Assembly (NCBI GenBank): GCA_030142905.1
Contig: JASJOG010000138.1
Span: 326,501 to 390,500, forward strand
Reading direction: 5' to 3'
Source: Heliopora coerulea
Lineage: Eukaryota; Cnidaria; Anthozoa; Scleralcyonacea; Helioporidae
Length of the DNA stretch: 64,000 nucleotides
The notes below the pieces were generated by a model, which did no database searches, was not told where the DNA came from, and saw only the letters and a list, made by a program, of their open reading frames with translations. Positions 37,296-50,490 of the stretch are shown piece after piece (position 1 is the stretch's first letter; each line of letters opens with the position of its first letter). A program made the position numbers and the translations under genes.

Positions 37296-39689
37296 GAAAG
37301 TGAGTACGTAAAGTTGTTGATATCCTGAACGGTGCAGTCCAGCATATGTTCATTTCTCTAGGTACTTGCCACACTCTTGAAAAACACCAAAATAATCCCT
37401 GACCATCACTTTGCCTTATATCTTGTAAAAAGACAGGCACTTAACACTAGACCATTGGTACAACTACGAGATTTTTGCTTTAGAAATCCAAATTTTTGCT
37501 GACCGTTCACCTGGAGTACAAAATGCCCTGGCCGCGAGGTTGACAATGGAGGTCACAGAATAAGAAATGATGTTGATTGTGTGGGTCGCACGAATGGCCT
37601 ACTCATATGGGAGATATACGTCTAAATTTAACAGTTGGGAATCTTTTTATAACTTACAGTTACCAGAAATATTATCGCTTACCTTTCCTCTTCAACCAGT
37701 CTTCGTAGAATGAAAATCGGTTGAATACTTTTCAAGATATAGCCATTTTACTGAGCCAACACCGCATTTCGTGGATTAAATCCTTGTTAAGCTAGCTGCG
37801 GTTTACTGGCTGCAAGGATTTTGGCGGAGCGAAGGGTCTGGGGACGGTTTCGAAAAAGTATGGACAAAAACTTCAAAGGTTCCGACGCGAGTGACCCTTC
37901 TGATCACTTCTTATTCTGTGGTGGCGGTCATCCTGGAACATTCTGTCCCCCCTTGTTTAAAGCCTCGCTTCATTCGGCCCCTGAGGTAGAAATGTCGAGT
38001 TATACAACTGCCCTATTCATGTATAACTTCGCAAACGATATAACGATGAGTTTTAGAAGAATTTATTAATATATTGCTCATTGGTTTTCTTATCCATGAT
38101 CATTGACATGTGCCGGAACTTGGAATTATGTCGGAGGGTTAAAATCTTGTCGAGTTTCAAGCCCACAACCAATTCAAGCCCAAAAATTATCTTTCCCAAC
38201 AAAAATTTGAAGTTTGCCTTGGAAGTTCGTCCAATTATAGAAAAGTAAAAGGGTTAGGCCAAGGCTTTTATCGAGATCTTCGTACCTATCTGCACGATTA
38301 AATACATGGAAATTAGATTAATAAAAACAGATGTCAATGGCTTTTCAAAACAAGTTTGAATTGTTTGAATAATTCAAGATTTCCTTACGAAAACCTGGGA
38401 TCTAAAGGATTGAAAAGCTGCTTTCCACTTGGCGAATTTTATCGCGCGAATATACGTTTCTTTGTGTACAATAAGTAGATTTCTCATTAGACTCGAGAGC
38501 TTATCAGATAAAAGAAAATATCACTTAATCCGTTAAAAAAATTATTCTAGACGAATTAACCTTTAAAACGTCCGAAATATGGGTAATATTTGAGTTATTG
38601 TAGTTCTGTAGCTATTAAGGAAATTTTCAGGTGAAATACATGAGAATTTAGATGTCCCAAAAATTTCATCTAAAAGTAAAGCGGTTAACGCGTGGTCATA
38701 GATTTTTTCGATCGACCATTTTAATACTTATACATTTTAGTATGGGTGAAATCTGAATGGTAATGTTCTTTTTTGGTAAGTAAATAATGTAGATAATGTA
38801 CTTTTTTTCTCATTTCAGTCATTTTAACGTAAAAATTTGGCGAATTTTCACCAAAAACTACAGCTGTCAACTCAAAATAACTTAAAATAACTTACTTATG
38901 TTCCCCATGGACGAGGTTGATTTGAGACAATTGCAAAGAGATGCTTTTGTTCTGAGGATCTTTCGGAATGCACATCTAAAGCGCTGAAATAATACAAGAG
39001 AAGTACGAACATCTGTAGTGGGATTTCGAAGAGACATATTTAAATTGCAAAGTCATTTGGTTGGTTGATTTAATATGCTTGAACTCGGTAAGCATGAGTG
39101 GTGAGTCGGACGAGATTTTTTGAACGCAAAATTAGTGTTGAATCGGATCCGACTGGACAGGTCATCAGTACGTAAGTTCTCTTCATACCTACCAAAGGGT
39201 TAGTTGAAAAGATAAAGAGTCTGTTTGAGACGTTTAACAACGAAGCAAGGACTGCTTCATGAATGACCAACAACAAAGGAATTTAAGGTAGGCAATAGCG
39301 TTTACCGAACTAAGTCATGTGCTCTCAACATAAGTAACTGCTCACTTGTACTTAAAATGTGAGACGTTCTACGTGTTTATAAGATTAATATCATCGTTGG
39401 CTAAGTTTCTTTTGTTTTCGAGAGGCTTATAAGAAACTGAAAACCTCAAAGATTTCGTCAACATTACTGAAATTTCGCCATTTTCATCCGTTTGTCGGGC
39501 AACTTAATTACTTCTTTAGAAACTTCATCAACGATGATATAAGTCGATTATATACGTTAACACCGGTGTTCCAATGATATATAAACCTTCGGGCTTCAAA
39601 CCATCCAGAGTATAAGCCGAAAACGTGAAAGTTCAGCCAAAAAATATCAGTTGCACTTAGAGTGGTCTTACGCGACAATTTCACTTAAT
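37296..39689. other. 3' region of the GATA-like gene and left edge of the satellite
   Basis: Probable 3'UTR with a sense AATAAA near 38330. No further exon. At about 38640-38720 there is one strongly diverged satellite-monomer piece (AAGTAAAGCGGTTAACGC followed by TTTTTTCGATCGACC), so the array once reached further left. Confidence 0.45.
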
Positions 39690-40734
39690 TTTCCAGGAGC
39701 AAAAATTTTAAAAATTAAATTGATTAGCCCATAGTTTTTGATGATTTTTCGACCAATTTCAAAGTTTCGAAATAAGCTTCAAATATGAGAGTTTAGGCGA
39801 AATGGTTTAGTTTGACGTCCATTCCAATCGTTTTAGCTTAAAATTCGAAAAGATTTTTGAGGTGGAAAATTTCACCAAAACGTAAAGGGGTTAACCCATG
39901 GTTTTTCACGATTTTTCCACCAATTTGAAACTTTCGAAATTAGGCAAAAATATGGAAGTTTGGACCAAATAAGATAGTTTCGACCTTATTTGAGGAACTT
40001 TACAGAAATATTTGAGAAAATTTTTAGGGCGAAAAATTTGACCAAAAAGTAAAGGGGGTTAACCCATGGTTTTTCACGATTTTTCCACCAATTTGAAACT
40101 TTCGAAATAAGTTCAAAATAGGAAAGTTTGGGCCGAATAAGATAGTTTCGCCCTGATTTGAGGGACTTTACAGTAATATTTGAGATAATTTTTGAGGTGG
40201 AAAAATTTCACCAAAAAGTAAAGGGGTTAACCCATGGTTTTTCACGATTTTTCCACCAATTTGAAAATTTAGAAATCAGGCCAAAATATGGAAGTTTGGA
40301 CCGAATAAGATAGTTTCGGCCTTATTTGAGGGACTTTACAGAAATATTTGAGATAATTTTTGAGGTGGAAAAATTTCACCAAAAAGTAAAGGGGTTAACC
40401 CATGGTTTTTCACGATTTTTCGACCGATCTCAAAGTTTCGAAATAAGCTTGAAATAGGAGAGTTTAGGCGAAATGATTTAGTTTGGCGTCCATTCCAGTC
40501 GTTTTAGCTTAAAATTCGAAGAGATTTTTGAGGTGGAAAATTTCACCAAAACGTAAAGGGGTTAACCCATGGTTTTTCACGATTTTTCCACCAATTTGAA
40601 ACTTTCGAAATAAGTTCAAAATATGAAAGTTTGGGTTAAATAAGATAGTTTCGACCTTATTTGAGGGATTTTACAGACATATTTGAGATAATTTTTGAGG
40701 TGGAAAAATTTCACCAAAAACTAAAGGGGTTAAC

Positions 40735-43700
40735 CTATGGTTTTTCACGATTTTTCCACCAATTTGAAACTTTCGAAATAAGTTCAAAATATGAAAGTTT
40801 GGGCCGAATAAGATAGTTTCGACCTTATTTGAGGGACTTTACAGAAATATTTGAGAAAATTTTTGAGGTGGAAAAATTTGACCAAAAAGTAAAGGGGTTA
40901 ACCCATGGTTTTTCACGATTTTTCCACCAATTTGAAACTTTCGAAATTAGGCAAAAATATGAAAGTTTGGACCGAATAAGATAGTTTCAACCTTATTTGA
41001 GGGATTTTACAGAAATATTTGAGATAATTTTTGAGGTGGAAAAATTTCACCAAAAAGTAAAGGGGTTAACCCATGGTTTTTCACGATTTTTCCACCAATT
41101 TGAAACTTTCGAAATAAGTTCAAAATATGTAAGTTTGGGCCAAATAAGATAGTTTCGACCTTATTTGAGGGATTTTACAGACATATTTGAGATAATTTTT
41201 GAGGTGGAAAAATTTCACCAAAAAGTAAAGGGGTTAACCCATGGTTTTTCACGATTTTTCGACCGATTTCAAAGTTTCGAAATAAGCTTGAAATAGGAGA
41301 GTTTAGGCGAAATGGTTTAGTTTGGCGTCGATTCCAGTCGTTTTAGCTTAAAATTCGAAGAGATTTTTGAGGTGGAAAATTTCACCAAAAAGTAAAGGGG
41401 TTAACCCATGGGTTTTCACGATTTTTCCACCAATTTGAAACTTTCGAAATTAGGCCAAAATATGGAAGTTTGGACCGAATAAGATAGTTTCGGTCTTATT
41501 TGAGGGACTTTACAGAAATATTTGAGAAAATTTTTGAGGTGGAAAAATTTGACCAAAAAGTAAAGGGGTTAACCCATGGTTTTTCACGATTTTTCCACCA
41601 ATTTGAAACATTCGAAATTAGGCTAAAATATGAAAGTTTGGACCGAATAAGATAGTTTCGGCCTTATTTGAGGGACTTTACAGAAATATTTGAGATAATT
41701 TTTGAGGTGGAAAAATTTCACCAAAAAGTAAAGGCGTTAACCCATGGTTTTTCACTATTTTTCCACCAATTTGAAAATTTAGAAATTAGGCCAAAATATG
41801 GAAGTTTGGACCGAATAAGATAGTTTCGGCCTTATTTGAGGGACTTTACAGAAATATTTGAGATAATTTTTGAGGTGGAAAAATTTCACCAAAAAGTAAA
41901 GGGGTTAACCCATGGTTTTTCACGATTTTTCCACCAATTTGAAACTTTCGAAATAAGTTCAAAATATGAAAGTTTGGGCCGAATAAGATAGTTTCGACCT
42001 TATTTGAGGGACTTTACAGAAATATTTGAGAAAATTTTTGAGGTGGAAAAATTTGACCAAAAAGTAAAGGGGTTAACCCATGGTTTTTCACGATTTTTCC
42101 ACCAATTTGAAACTTTCGAAATTAAGCAAAAATATGAAAGTTTGGACCGAATAAGATAGTTTCAACCTTATTTGAGGGATTTTACAGAAATATTTGAGAT
42201 AATTTTTGAGGTGGAAAAATTTCACCAAAAAGTAAAGGGGTTAACCCATGGTTTTTCACGATTTTTCCACCAATTTGAAACTTTCGAAATAAGTTCAAAA
42301 TATGTAAGTTTGGGCCAAATAAGATAGTTTCGACCTTATTTGAGGGATTTTACAGACATATTTGAGATAATTTTTGAGGTGGAAAAATTTCACCAAAAAG
42401 TAAAGGGGTTAACCCATGGTTTTTCACGATTTTTCGACCGATTTCAAAGTTTCGAAATAAGCTTGAAATAGGAGAGTTTAGGCGAAATGGTTTAGTTTGG
42501 CGTCGATTCCAGTCGTTTTAGCTTAAAATTCGAAGAGATTTTTGAGGTGGAAAATTTCACCAAAAAGTAAAGGGGTTAACCCATGGGTTTTCACGATTTT
42601 TCCACCAATTTGAAACTTTCGAAATTAGGCCAAAATATGGAAGTTTGGACCGAATAAGATAGTTTCGGTCTTATTTGAGGGACTTTACAGAAATATTTGA
42701 GAAAATTTTTGAGGTGGAAAAATTTGACCAAAAAGTAAAGGGGTTAACCCATGGTTTTTCACGATTTTTCCACCAATTTGAAACATTCGAAATTAGGCTA
42801 AAATATGAAAGTTTGGACCGAATAAGATAGTTTCGGCCTTATTTGAGGGACTTTACAGAAATATTTGAGATAATTTTTGAGGTGGAAAAATTTCACCAAA
42901 AAGTAAAGGCGTTAACCCATGGTTTTTCACTATTTTTCCACCAATTTGAAAATTTAGAAATTAGGCCAAAATATGGAAGTTTGGACCGAATAAGATAGTT
43001 TCGGCCTTATTTGAGGGACTTTACAGAAATATTTGAGATAATTTTTGAGGTGGAAAAATTTCACCAAAAAGTAAAGGGGTTAACCCATGGTTTTTCACGA
43101 TTTTTCCACCAATTTGAAACTTTCGAAATAAGTTCAAAATATGAAAGTTTGGGCCGAATAAGATAGTTTCGACCTTATTTGAGGGACTTTACAGAAATAT
43201 TTGAGAAAATTTTTGAGGTGGAAAAATTTGACCAAAAAGTAAAGGGGTTAACCCATGGTTTTTCACGATTTTTCCACCAATTTGAAACTTTCGAAATTAA
43301 GCAAAAATATGAAAGTTTGGACCGAATAAGATAGTTTCAACCTTATTTGAGGGATTTTACAGAAATATTTGAGATAATTTTTGAGGTGGAAAAATTTCAC
43401 CAAAAAGTAAAGGGGTTAACCCATGGTTTTTCACGATTTTTCCACCAATTTGAAACTTTCGAAATAAGTTCAAAATATGTAAGTTTGGGCCAAATAAGAT
43501 AGTTTCGACCTTATTTGAGGGATTTTACAGACATATTTGAGATAATTTTTGAGGTGGAAAAATTTCACCAAAAAGTAAAGGGGTTAACCCATGGTTTTTC
43601 ACGATTTTTCGACCGATTTCAAAGTTTCGAAATAAGCTTGAAATAGGAGAGTTTAGGCGAAATGGTTTAGTTTGGCGTCGATTCCAGTCGTTTTAGCTTA

Positions 43701-46700
43701 AAATTCGAAGAGATTTTTGAGGTGGAAAATTTCACCAAAAAGTAAAGGGGTTAACCCATGGGTTTTCACGATTTTTCCACCAATTTGAAACTTTCGAAAT
43801 TAGGCCAAAATATGGAAGTTTGGACCGAATAAGATAGTTTCGGTCTTATTTGAGGGACTTTACAGAAATATTTGAGAAAATTTTTGAGGTGGAAAAATTT
43901 GACCAAAAAGTAAAGGGGTTAACCCATGGTTTTTCACGATTTTTCCACCAATTTGAAACATTCGAAATTAGGCTAAAATATGAAAGTTTGGACCGAATAA
44001 GATAGTTTCGGCCTTATTTGAGGGACTTTACAGAAATATTTGAGATAATTTTTGAGGTGGAAAAATTTCACCAAAAAGTAAAGGCGTTAACCCATGGTTT
44101 TTCACTATTTTTCCACCAATTTGAAAATTTAGAAATTAGGCCAAAATATGGAAGTTTGGACCGAATAAGATAGTTTCGGCCTTATTTGAGGGACTTTACA
44201 GAAATATTTGAGATAATTTTTGAGGTGGAAAAATTTCACCAAAAAGTAAAGGGGTTAACCCATGGTTTTTCACGATTTTTCCACCAATTTGAAACTTTCG
44301 AAATAAGTTCAAAATATGAAAGTTTGGGCCGAATAAGATAGTTTCGACCTTATTTGAGGGACTTTACAGAAATATTTGAGAAAATTTTTGAGGTGGAAAA
44401 ATTTGACCAAAAAGTAAAGGGGTTAACCCATGGTTTTTCACGATTTTTCCACCAATTTGAAACTTTCGAAATTAAGCAAAAATATGAAAGTTTGGACCGA
44501 ATAAGATAGTTTCAACCTTATTTGAGGGATTTTACAGAAATATTTGAGATAATTTTTGAGGTGGAAAAATTTCACCAAAAAGTAAAGGGGTTAACCCATG
44601 GTTTTTCACGATTTTTCCACCAATTTGAAACTTTCGAAATAAGTTCAAAATATGTAAGTTTGGGCCAAATAAGATAGTTTCGACCTTATTTGAGGGATTT
44701 TACAGACATATTTGAGATAATTTTTGAGGTGGAAAAATTTCACCAAAAAGTAAAGGGGTTAACCCATGGTTTTTCACGATTTTTCGACCGATTTCAAAGT
44801 TTCGAAATAAGCTTGAAATAGGAGAGTTTAGGCGAAATGGTTTAGTTTGGCGTCGATTCCAGTCGTTTTAGCTTAAAATTCGAAGAGATTTTTGAGGTGG
44901 AAAATTTCACCAAAAAGTAAAGGGGTTAACCCATGGGTTTTCACGATTTTTCCACCAATTTGAAACTTTCGAAATTAGGCCAAAATATGGAAGTTTGGAC
45001 CGAATAAGATAGTTTCGGTCTTATTTGAGGGACTTTACAGAAATATTTGAGAAAATTTTTGAGGTGGAAAAATTTGACCAAAAAGTAAAGGGGTTAACCC
45101 ATGGTTTTTCACGATTTTTCCACCAATTTGAAACATTCGAAATTAGGCTAAAATATGAAAGTTTGGACCGAATAAGATAGTTTCGGCCTTATTTGAGGGA
45201 CTTTACAGAAATATTTGAGATAATTTTTGAGGTGGAAAAATTTCACCAAAAAGTAAAGGCGTTAACCCATGGTTTTTCACTATTTTTCCACCAATTTGAA
45301 AATTTAGAAATTAGGCCAAAATATGGAAGTTTGGACCGAATAAGATAGTTTCGGCCTTATTTGAGGGACTTTACAGAAATATTTGAGATAATTTTTGAGG
45401 TGGAAAAATTTCACCAAAAAGTAAAGGGGTTAACCCATGGTTTTTCACGATTTTTCCACCAATTTGAAACTTTCGAAATAAGTTCAAAATATGAAAGTTT
45501 GGGCCGAATAAGATAGTTTCGACCTTATTTGAGGGACTTTACAGAAATATTTGAGAAAATTTTTGAGGTGGAAAAATTTGACCAAAAAGTAAAGGGGTTA
45601 ACCCATGGTTTTTCACGATTTTTCCACCAATTTGAAACTTTCGAAATTAAGCAAAAATATGAAAGTTTGGACCGAATAAGATAGTTTCAACCTTATTTGA
45701 GGGATTTTACAGAAATATTTGAGATAATTTTTGAGGTGGAAAAATTTCACCAAAAAGTAAAGGGGTTAACCCATGGTTTTTCACGATTTTTCCACCAATT
45801 TGAAACTTTCGAAATAAGTTCAAAATATGTAAGTTTGGGCCAAATAAGATAGTTTCGACCTTATTTGAGGGATTTTACAGACATATTTGAGATAATTTTT
45901 GAGGTGGAAAAATTTCACCAAAAAGTAAAGGGGTTAACCCATGGTTTTTCACGATTTTTCGACCGATTTCAAAGTTTCGAAATAAGCTTGAAATAGGAGA
46001 GTTTAGGCGAAATGGTTTAGTTTGGCGTCGATTCCAGTCGTTTTAGCTTAAAATTCGAAGAGATTTTTGAGGTGGAAAATTTCACCAAAAAGTAAAGGGG
46101 TTAACCCATGGGTTTTCACGATTTTTCCACCAATTTGAAACTTTCGAAATTAGGCCAAAATATGGAAGTTTGGACCGAATAAGATAGTTTCGGTCTTATT
46201 TGAGGGACTTTACAGAAATATTTGAGAAAATTTTTGAGGTGGAAAAATTTGACCAAAAAGTAAAGGGGTTAACCCATGGTTTTTCACGATTTTTCCACCA
46301 ATTTGAAACATTCGAAATTAGGCTAAAATATGAAAGTTTGGACCGAATAAGATAGTTTCGGCCTTATTTGAGGGACTTTACAGAAATATTTGAGATAATT
46401 TTTGAGGTGGAAAAATTTCACCAAAAAGTAAAGGCGTTAACCCATGGTTTTTCACTATTTTTCCACCAATTTGAAAATTTAGAAATTAGGCCAAAATATG
46501 GAAGTTTGGACCGAATAAGATAGTTTCGGCCTTATTTGAGGGACTTTACAGAAATATTTGAGATAATTTTTGAGGTGGAAAAATTTCACCAAAAAGTAAA
46601 GGGGTTAACCCATGGTTTTTCACGATTTTTCCACCAATTTGAAACTTTCGAAATAAGTTCAAAATATGAAAGTTTGGGCCGAATAAGATAGTTTCGACCT

Positions 46701-47585
46701 TATTTGAGGGACTTTACAGAAATATTTGAGAAAATTTTTGAGGTGGAAAAATTTGACCAAAAAGTAAAGGGGTTAACCCATGGTTTTTCACGATTTTTCC
46801 ACCAATTTGAAACTTTCGAAATTAGGCAAAAATATGAAAGTTTGGACCGAATAAGATAGTTTCAACCTTATTTGAGGGATTTTACAGAAATATTTGAGAT
46901 AATTTTTGAGGTGGAAAAATTTCACCAAAAAGTAAAGGGGTTAACCCATGGTTTTTCACGATTTTTCCACCAATTTGAAACTTTCGAAATAAGTTCAAAA
47001 TATGTAAGTTTGGGCCAAATAAGATAGTTTCGACCTTATTTGAGGGATTTTACAGACATATTTGAGATAATTTTTGAGGTGGAAAAATTTCACCAAAAAG
47101 TAAAGGGGTTAACCCATGGTTTTTCACGATTTTTCGACCGATTTCAAAGTTTCGAAATAAGCTTGAAATAGGAGAGTTTAGGCGAAATGGTTTAGTTTGG
47201 CGTCGATTCCAGTCGTTTTAGCTTAAAATTCGAAGAGATTTTTGAGGTGGAAAATTTCACCAAAAAGTAAAGGGGTTAACCCATGGGTTTTCACGATTTT
47301 TCCACCAATTTGAAACTTTCGAAATTAGGCCAAAATATGGAAGTTTGGACCGAATAAGATAGTTTCGGTCTTATTTGAGGGACTTTACAGAAATATTTGA
47401 GAAAATTTTTGAGGTGGAAAAATTTGACCAAAAAGTAAAGGGGTTAACCCATGGTTTTTCACGATTTTTCCACCAATTTGAAACATTCGAAATTAGGCTA
47501 AAATATGAAAGTTTGGACCGAATAAGATAGTTTCGGCCTTATTTGAGGGACTTTACAGAAATATTTGAGATAATTTTTGAGGTGG
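40735..47585 (+). repeat. 1175-bp higher-order repeat core of the satellite
   Basis: The marker monomer (AATAAGCTTGAAATAGG) recurs at 41281, 42456, 43631, 44806, 45981 and 47156: five successive intervals of exactly 1175 bp, seven monomers each. The seven have recognisable signatures, for example GTTTCGGTC, GAAACATTCG, AAAGGCGTTAACCC with TTTCACTATT, GTTTCAACC and ATATGTAAGTTTGGG. Copies look identical apart from rare changes; one monomer has ATTAAGC in the four middle copies but ATTAGGC in the first and last. The block ends when one monomer type is skipped near 47610. Confidence 0.95.
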
Positions 47586-47940
47586 AAAAATTTCACCAAA
47601 AAGTAAAGGGGTTAACCCATGGTTTTTCACGATTTTTCCACCAATTTGAAACTTTCGAAATAAGTTCAAAATATGAAAGTTTGGGCCGAATAAGATAGTT
47701 TCGACCTTATTTGAGGAATTTTACAGAAATATTTGAGATAATTTTTGAGGTGGAAAAATTTGACCAAAAAGTAAAGGGGTTAACCCATGGTTTTTTACGA
47801 TTTTTCCACCAATTTGAAACTTTCGAAATTAGGCCAAAATATGGACGTTTGGGCCGAATAAGATAGTTTCGACCTTATTTGAGGGACTTTACAGAAATAT
47901 TTGAGATAATTTTTGAGGTGGAAAAATTTGACCAAAAAGT

Positions 47941-48948
47941 AAAGGGGTTAACTCATGGTTTTTCACGATTTTTCGACCGATCTCAAAGTTTCGAAATAAG
48001 CTTGAAATAGGAGAGTTTAGGCGAAATGATTTAGTTTTAGCGTCCATTTCAGTAGTTTTAGCTTAAAATTCGAAGAGATTTTTGAGGTGGAAAATTTCAC
48101 CAAAACGTAAAGGGGTTAACCCATGGTTTTTCACGATTTTTCCACCAATTTGAAACTTTCGAAATAAGTTCAAAATATGAAAGTTTGGGCCAAATAAGAT
48201 AGTTTCGACCTTATTTGAGGGATTTTACAGACATATATGAGATAATTTTGGAGGTGGAAAAATTTGACCAAAAAGTAAAGGGGTTAACCCATGGTTTTTC
48301 ACGATTTTTCCACCAATTTGAAACTTTCGAAATTAGGCCAAAATATGGACGTTTGGGCCGAATAAGATAGTTTCGGCCTTATTTGAGGGACTTTACAGAA
48401 ATATTTGAGATAATTTTTGAGGTGGAAAAATTTGACCAAAAAGTAAAGGGGTTAACTCATGGTTTTTCACGATTTTTCGACCGATCTCAAAGTTTCGAAA
48501 TAAGCTTGAAATAGGAGAGTTTAGGCGAAATGATTTAGTTTTAGCGTCCATTTCAGTAGTTTTAGCTTAAAATTCGAAGAGATTTTTGAGGTGGAAAATT
48601 TCACCAAAACGTAAAGGGGTTAACCCATGGTTTTTCACGATTTTTCCACCAATTTGAAACTTTCGAAATAAGTTCAAAATATGAAAGTTTGGGCCAAATA
48701 AGATAGTTTCGACCTTATTTGAGGGATTTTACAGACATATATGAGATAATTTTGGAGGTGGAAAAATTTGACCAAAAAGTAAAGGGGTTAACCCATGGTT
48801 TTTCACGATTTTTCCACCAATTTGAAACTTTCGAAATTAGGCCAAAATATGGAAGTTTGGGCCGAATAAGATAGTTTCGGCCTTATTTGAGGGACTTTAC
48901 AGAAATATTTGAGAAAATTTTTGAGGGCGAAAAATTTGACCAAATAGT
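47941..48948 (+). repeat. Duplicated 504-bp trimer of satellite monomers
   Basis: The marker AAAGGGGTTAACTCATGG followed by GTTTTAGCGTCCATTTC occurs at 47941 and again at 48445, exactly 504 bp (three monomers) apart, with shared private changes such as ACATATATGAG and TTTTGGAGG. A second, smaller higher-order unit outside the 1175-bp core. Confidence 0.85.
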
Positions 48949-49490
48949 AAAGGGGTTGACCCATGGTTTTTCACGATTTTTCCACCAATTTGAAACTTTC
49001 GAAATAAGTTCAAAATATGAAAGTTTGGGCCGAATAAGATAGTTTCGCCCTTATTTGAGGGACTTTACAGAAATATTTGAGATAATTTTTGAGGTGGAAA
49101 AATTTGACCAAAAAGTAAAGGGGTTAACCCATGGTTTTTCACGATTTTTCCACCAATTTGAAAATTTAGAAATCAGGCCAAAATATGGAAGTTTGGACCG
49201 AATAAGATAGTTTCGGCCTTATTTGAGGGACTTTACAGTAATATTCGAGATAATTTTTGAGGTGGAAAAATTTGACCAAAAAGTAAAGGGGTTAACTCAT
49301 GGTTTTTCACGATTTTTCGACCGATCTCAAAGTTTCGAAATAAGCTTGAAATAGGAGAGTTTAGGCGAAATGATTTAGTTTGGCGTCCATTCCAGTCGTT
49401 TTAGCTTAAAATTCGAAGAGATTTTTGAGGTGGAAAATTTCACCAAAACGTAAAGGGGTTAACGCATTTTTTTTTGACGATTTTTCGACC

Positions 49491-49875
49491 AGTGTGAAAT
49501 TTTTGGAATATGCTCTTAATAGTATAGTTTTTGTGAAATAATGGAATTTTTTAGTGATGCGAGTGATTTTTAAGCGAAATAAAGTTGGTTTTTAAGGTAG
49601 AAAAAGTTCACAGAGTGTGTCCTTTTTATTGAGTATTTTACTTAAAATTAAAATACCCTTGTCGTGTAAGTGGTGAGGGTGTTTTAACTTTTTGTTAATA
49701 ATTAGCATAAGTTGAGTTAAATATGACTATCAACCCCTTACTTTCAAACGGAAACCAGCTGGTTATGTGGTCAAGACACCAGCTTGCCATGCAAAAACAT
49801 CAGAGTTGAAACCTTCGAGAAGGGAAAAAAATTGATCGTAGAAAAAAATGCTAATGAGATCAACTTATTAGGGAA
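49491..49875. other. Right flank of the satellite
   Basis: A fading monomer remnant to about 49620, then unique AT-rich sequence. No coding feature. Confidence 0.5.
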
Positions 49876-50330
49876 TTGAGAATTCCTATGGGAATAGGAA
49901 TTCCCTTGGGATTTATTACACCAAGTCAAAATCGGCCAAACTTCGATTTTTCACTTGGTGTAATAAATCCCATGGGAATTAGAATTCCGTTGGGAATTAA
50001 CCAATTTTTCACTTTTGACTTTAATTCCCTTGGGAATTGGAATTCCCCTGGGATTTATTACACCAAGTGAAAAATCGAGTTTTGGTCCAATTTGACTTGG
50101 TGTAATAAATCCCATGGGAATTAGAATTCCCTTGGGAATCAATCAATTTTTCACTTTTGACTTTAATTCTCTTGGGAATTGGAATTCCCCTGGGATTTAT
50201 TACACCAAGTGAAAAATCGAAGTTTGGCAATTTTGATTTGGTGTAATAAATCCCATGGGAGTTCCAGTTCCCATAGGGTTTAATTCCCTTGGGAATTGAT
50301 TTTTTTCCTACTTGCCAGTTAATTTCCATA
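49876..50330. repeat. About 141-bp tandem repeat built of inverted repeats
   Basis: The landmark TGGGATTTATTACACC begins at about 49907, 50049 and 50190 (spacing 142 and 141). In each unit it is answered by its inverted partner GGTGTAATAAATCCCA, and short GGAATTCC, CCATGG and TTCCCTTGGGAA palindromes fill the rest. The whole region is therefore self-complementary at several scales. Open frames on both strands follow from the repeat and are not genes. Confidence 0.85.
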
Positions 50331-50399
50331 GGAATTAACATATATATAGACAGATATAGACATAAAATCAAGAGCCACTCCAAGAATAGTTCAACATAT

Positions 50400-50490
50400 T
50401 TCATCAGAACTTTTAAAAATATTTATATATATATACATATATATATATACATACATACATATATATATACATATATATATATATATAGAT
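50400..50490. repeat. (TA)n/(CATA)n microsatellite
   Basis: Alternating TA and CATA units immediately before the Penelope-like fragment at 50491. Confidence 0.9.

Larger units (their letters stand above)
39690..49490 (+). repeat. Satellite DNA array, about 168-bp monomer
   Basis: About 58 head-to-tail monomers, all in one orientation. Each contains AAAGGGGTTAACCCATGG, TTTTTCACGATTTTTC and a TTTCGAAAT palindrome. Two broad classes alternate irregularly: one with CGACCGATTTCAAAG and AATAAGCTTGAAATAGG, the other with CCACCAATTTGAAAC and GAATAAGATAGTTTCG. Spacing is 167-169 bp. No long open frame exists on either strand. Outer monomers are more diverged than central ones, and beyond 49490 the sequence fades out by about 49620. 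No gene was found in it. Confidence 0.97.

Noticed and set aside
37821..38069. 82-residue ORF after the GATA-like gene
   Set aside because: No motif, no splice continuity, downstream of the stop in probable 3'UTR.
39690..49490. CRISPR-like periodic repeats
   Set aside because: Whole monomers repeat head to tail with no unique spacers, and the DNA is eukaryotic; this is a satellite.
49876..50404. Ile/Gly/Pro-rich ORFs on both strands
   Set aside because: Produced by the palindromic tandem repeat; peptides repeat with the DNA unit and appear on both strands.
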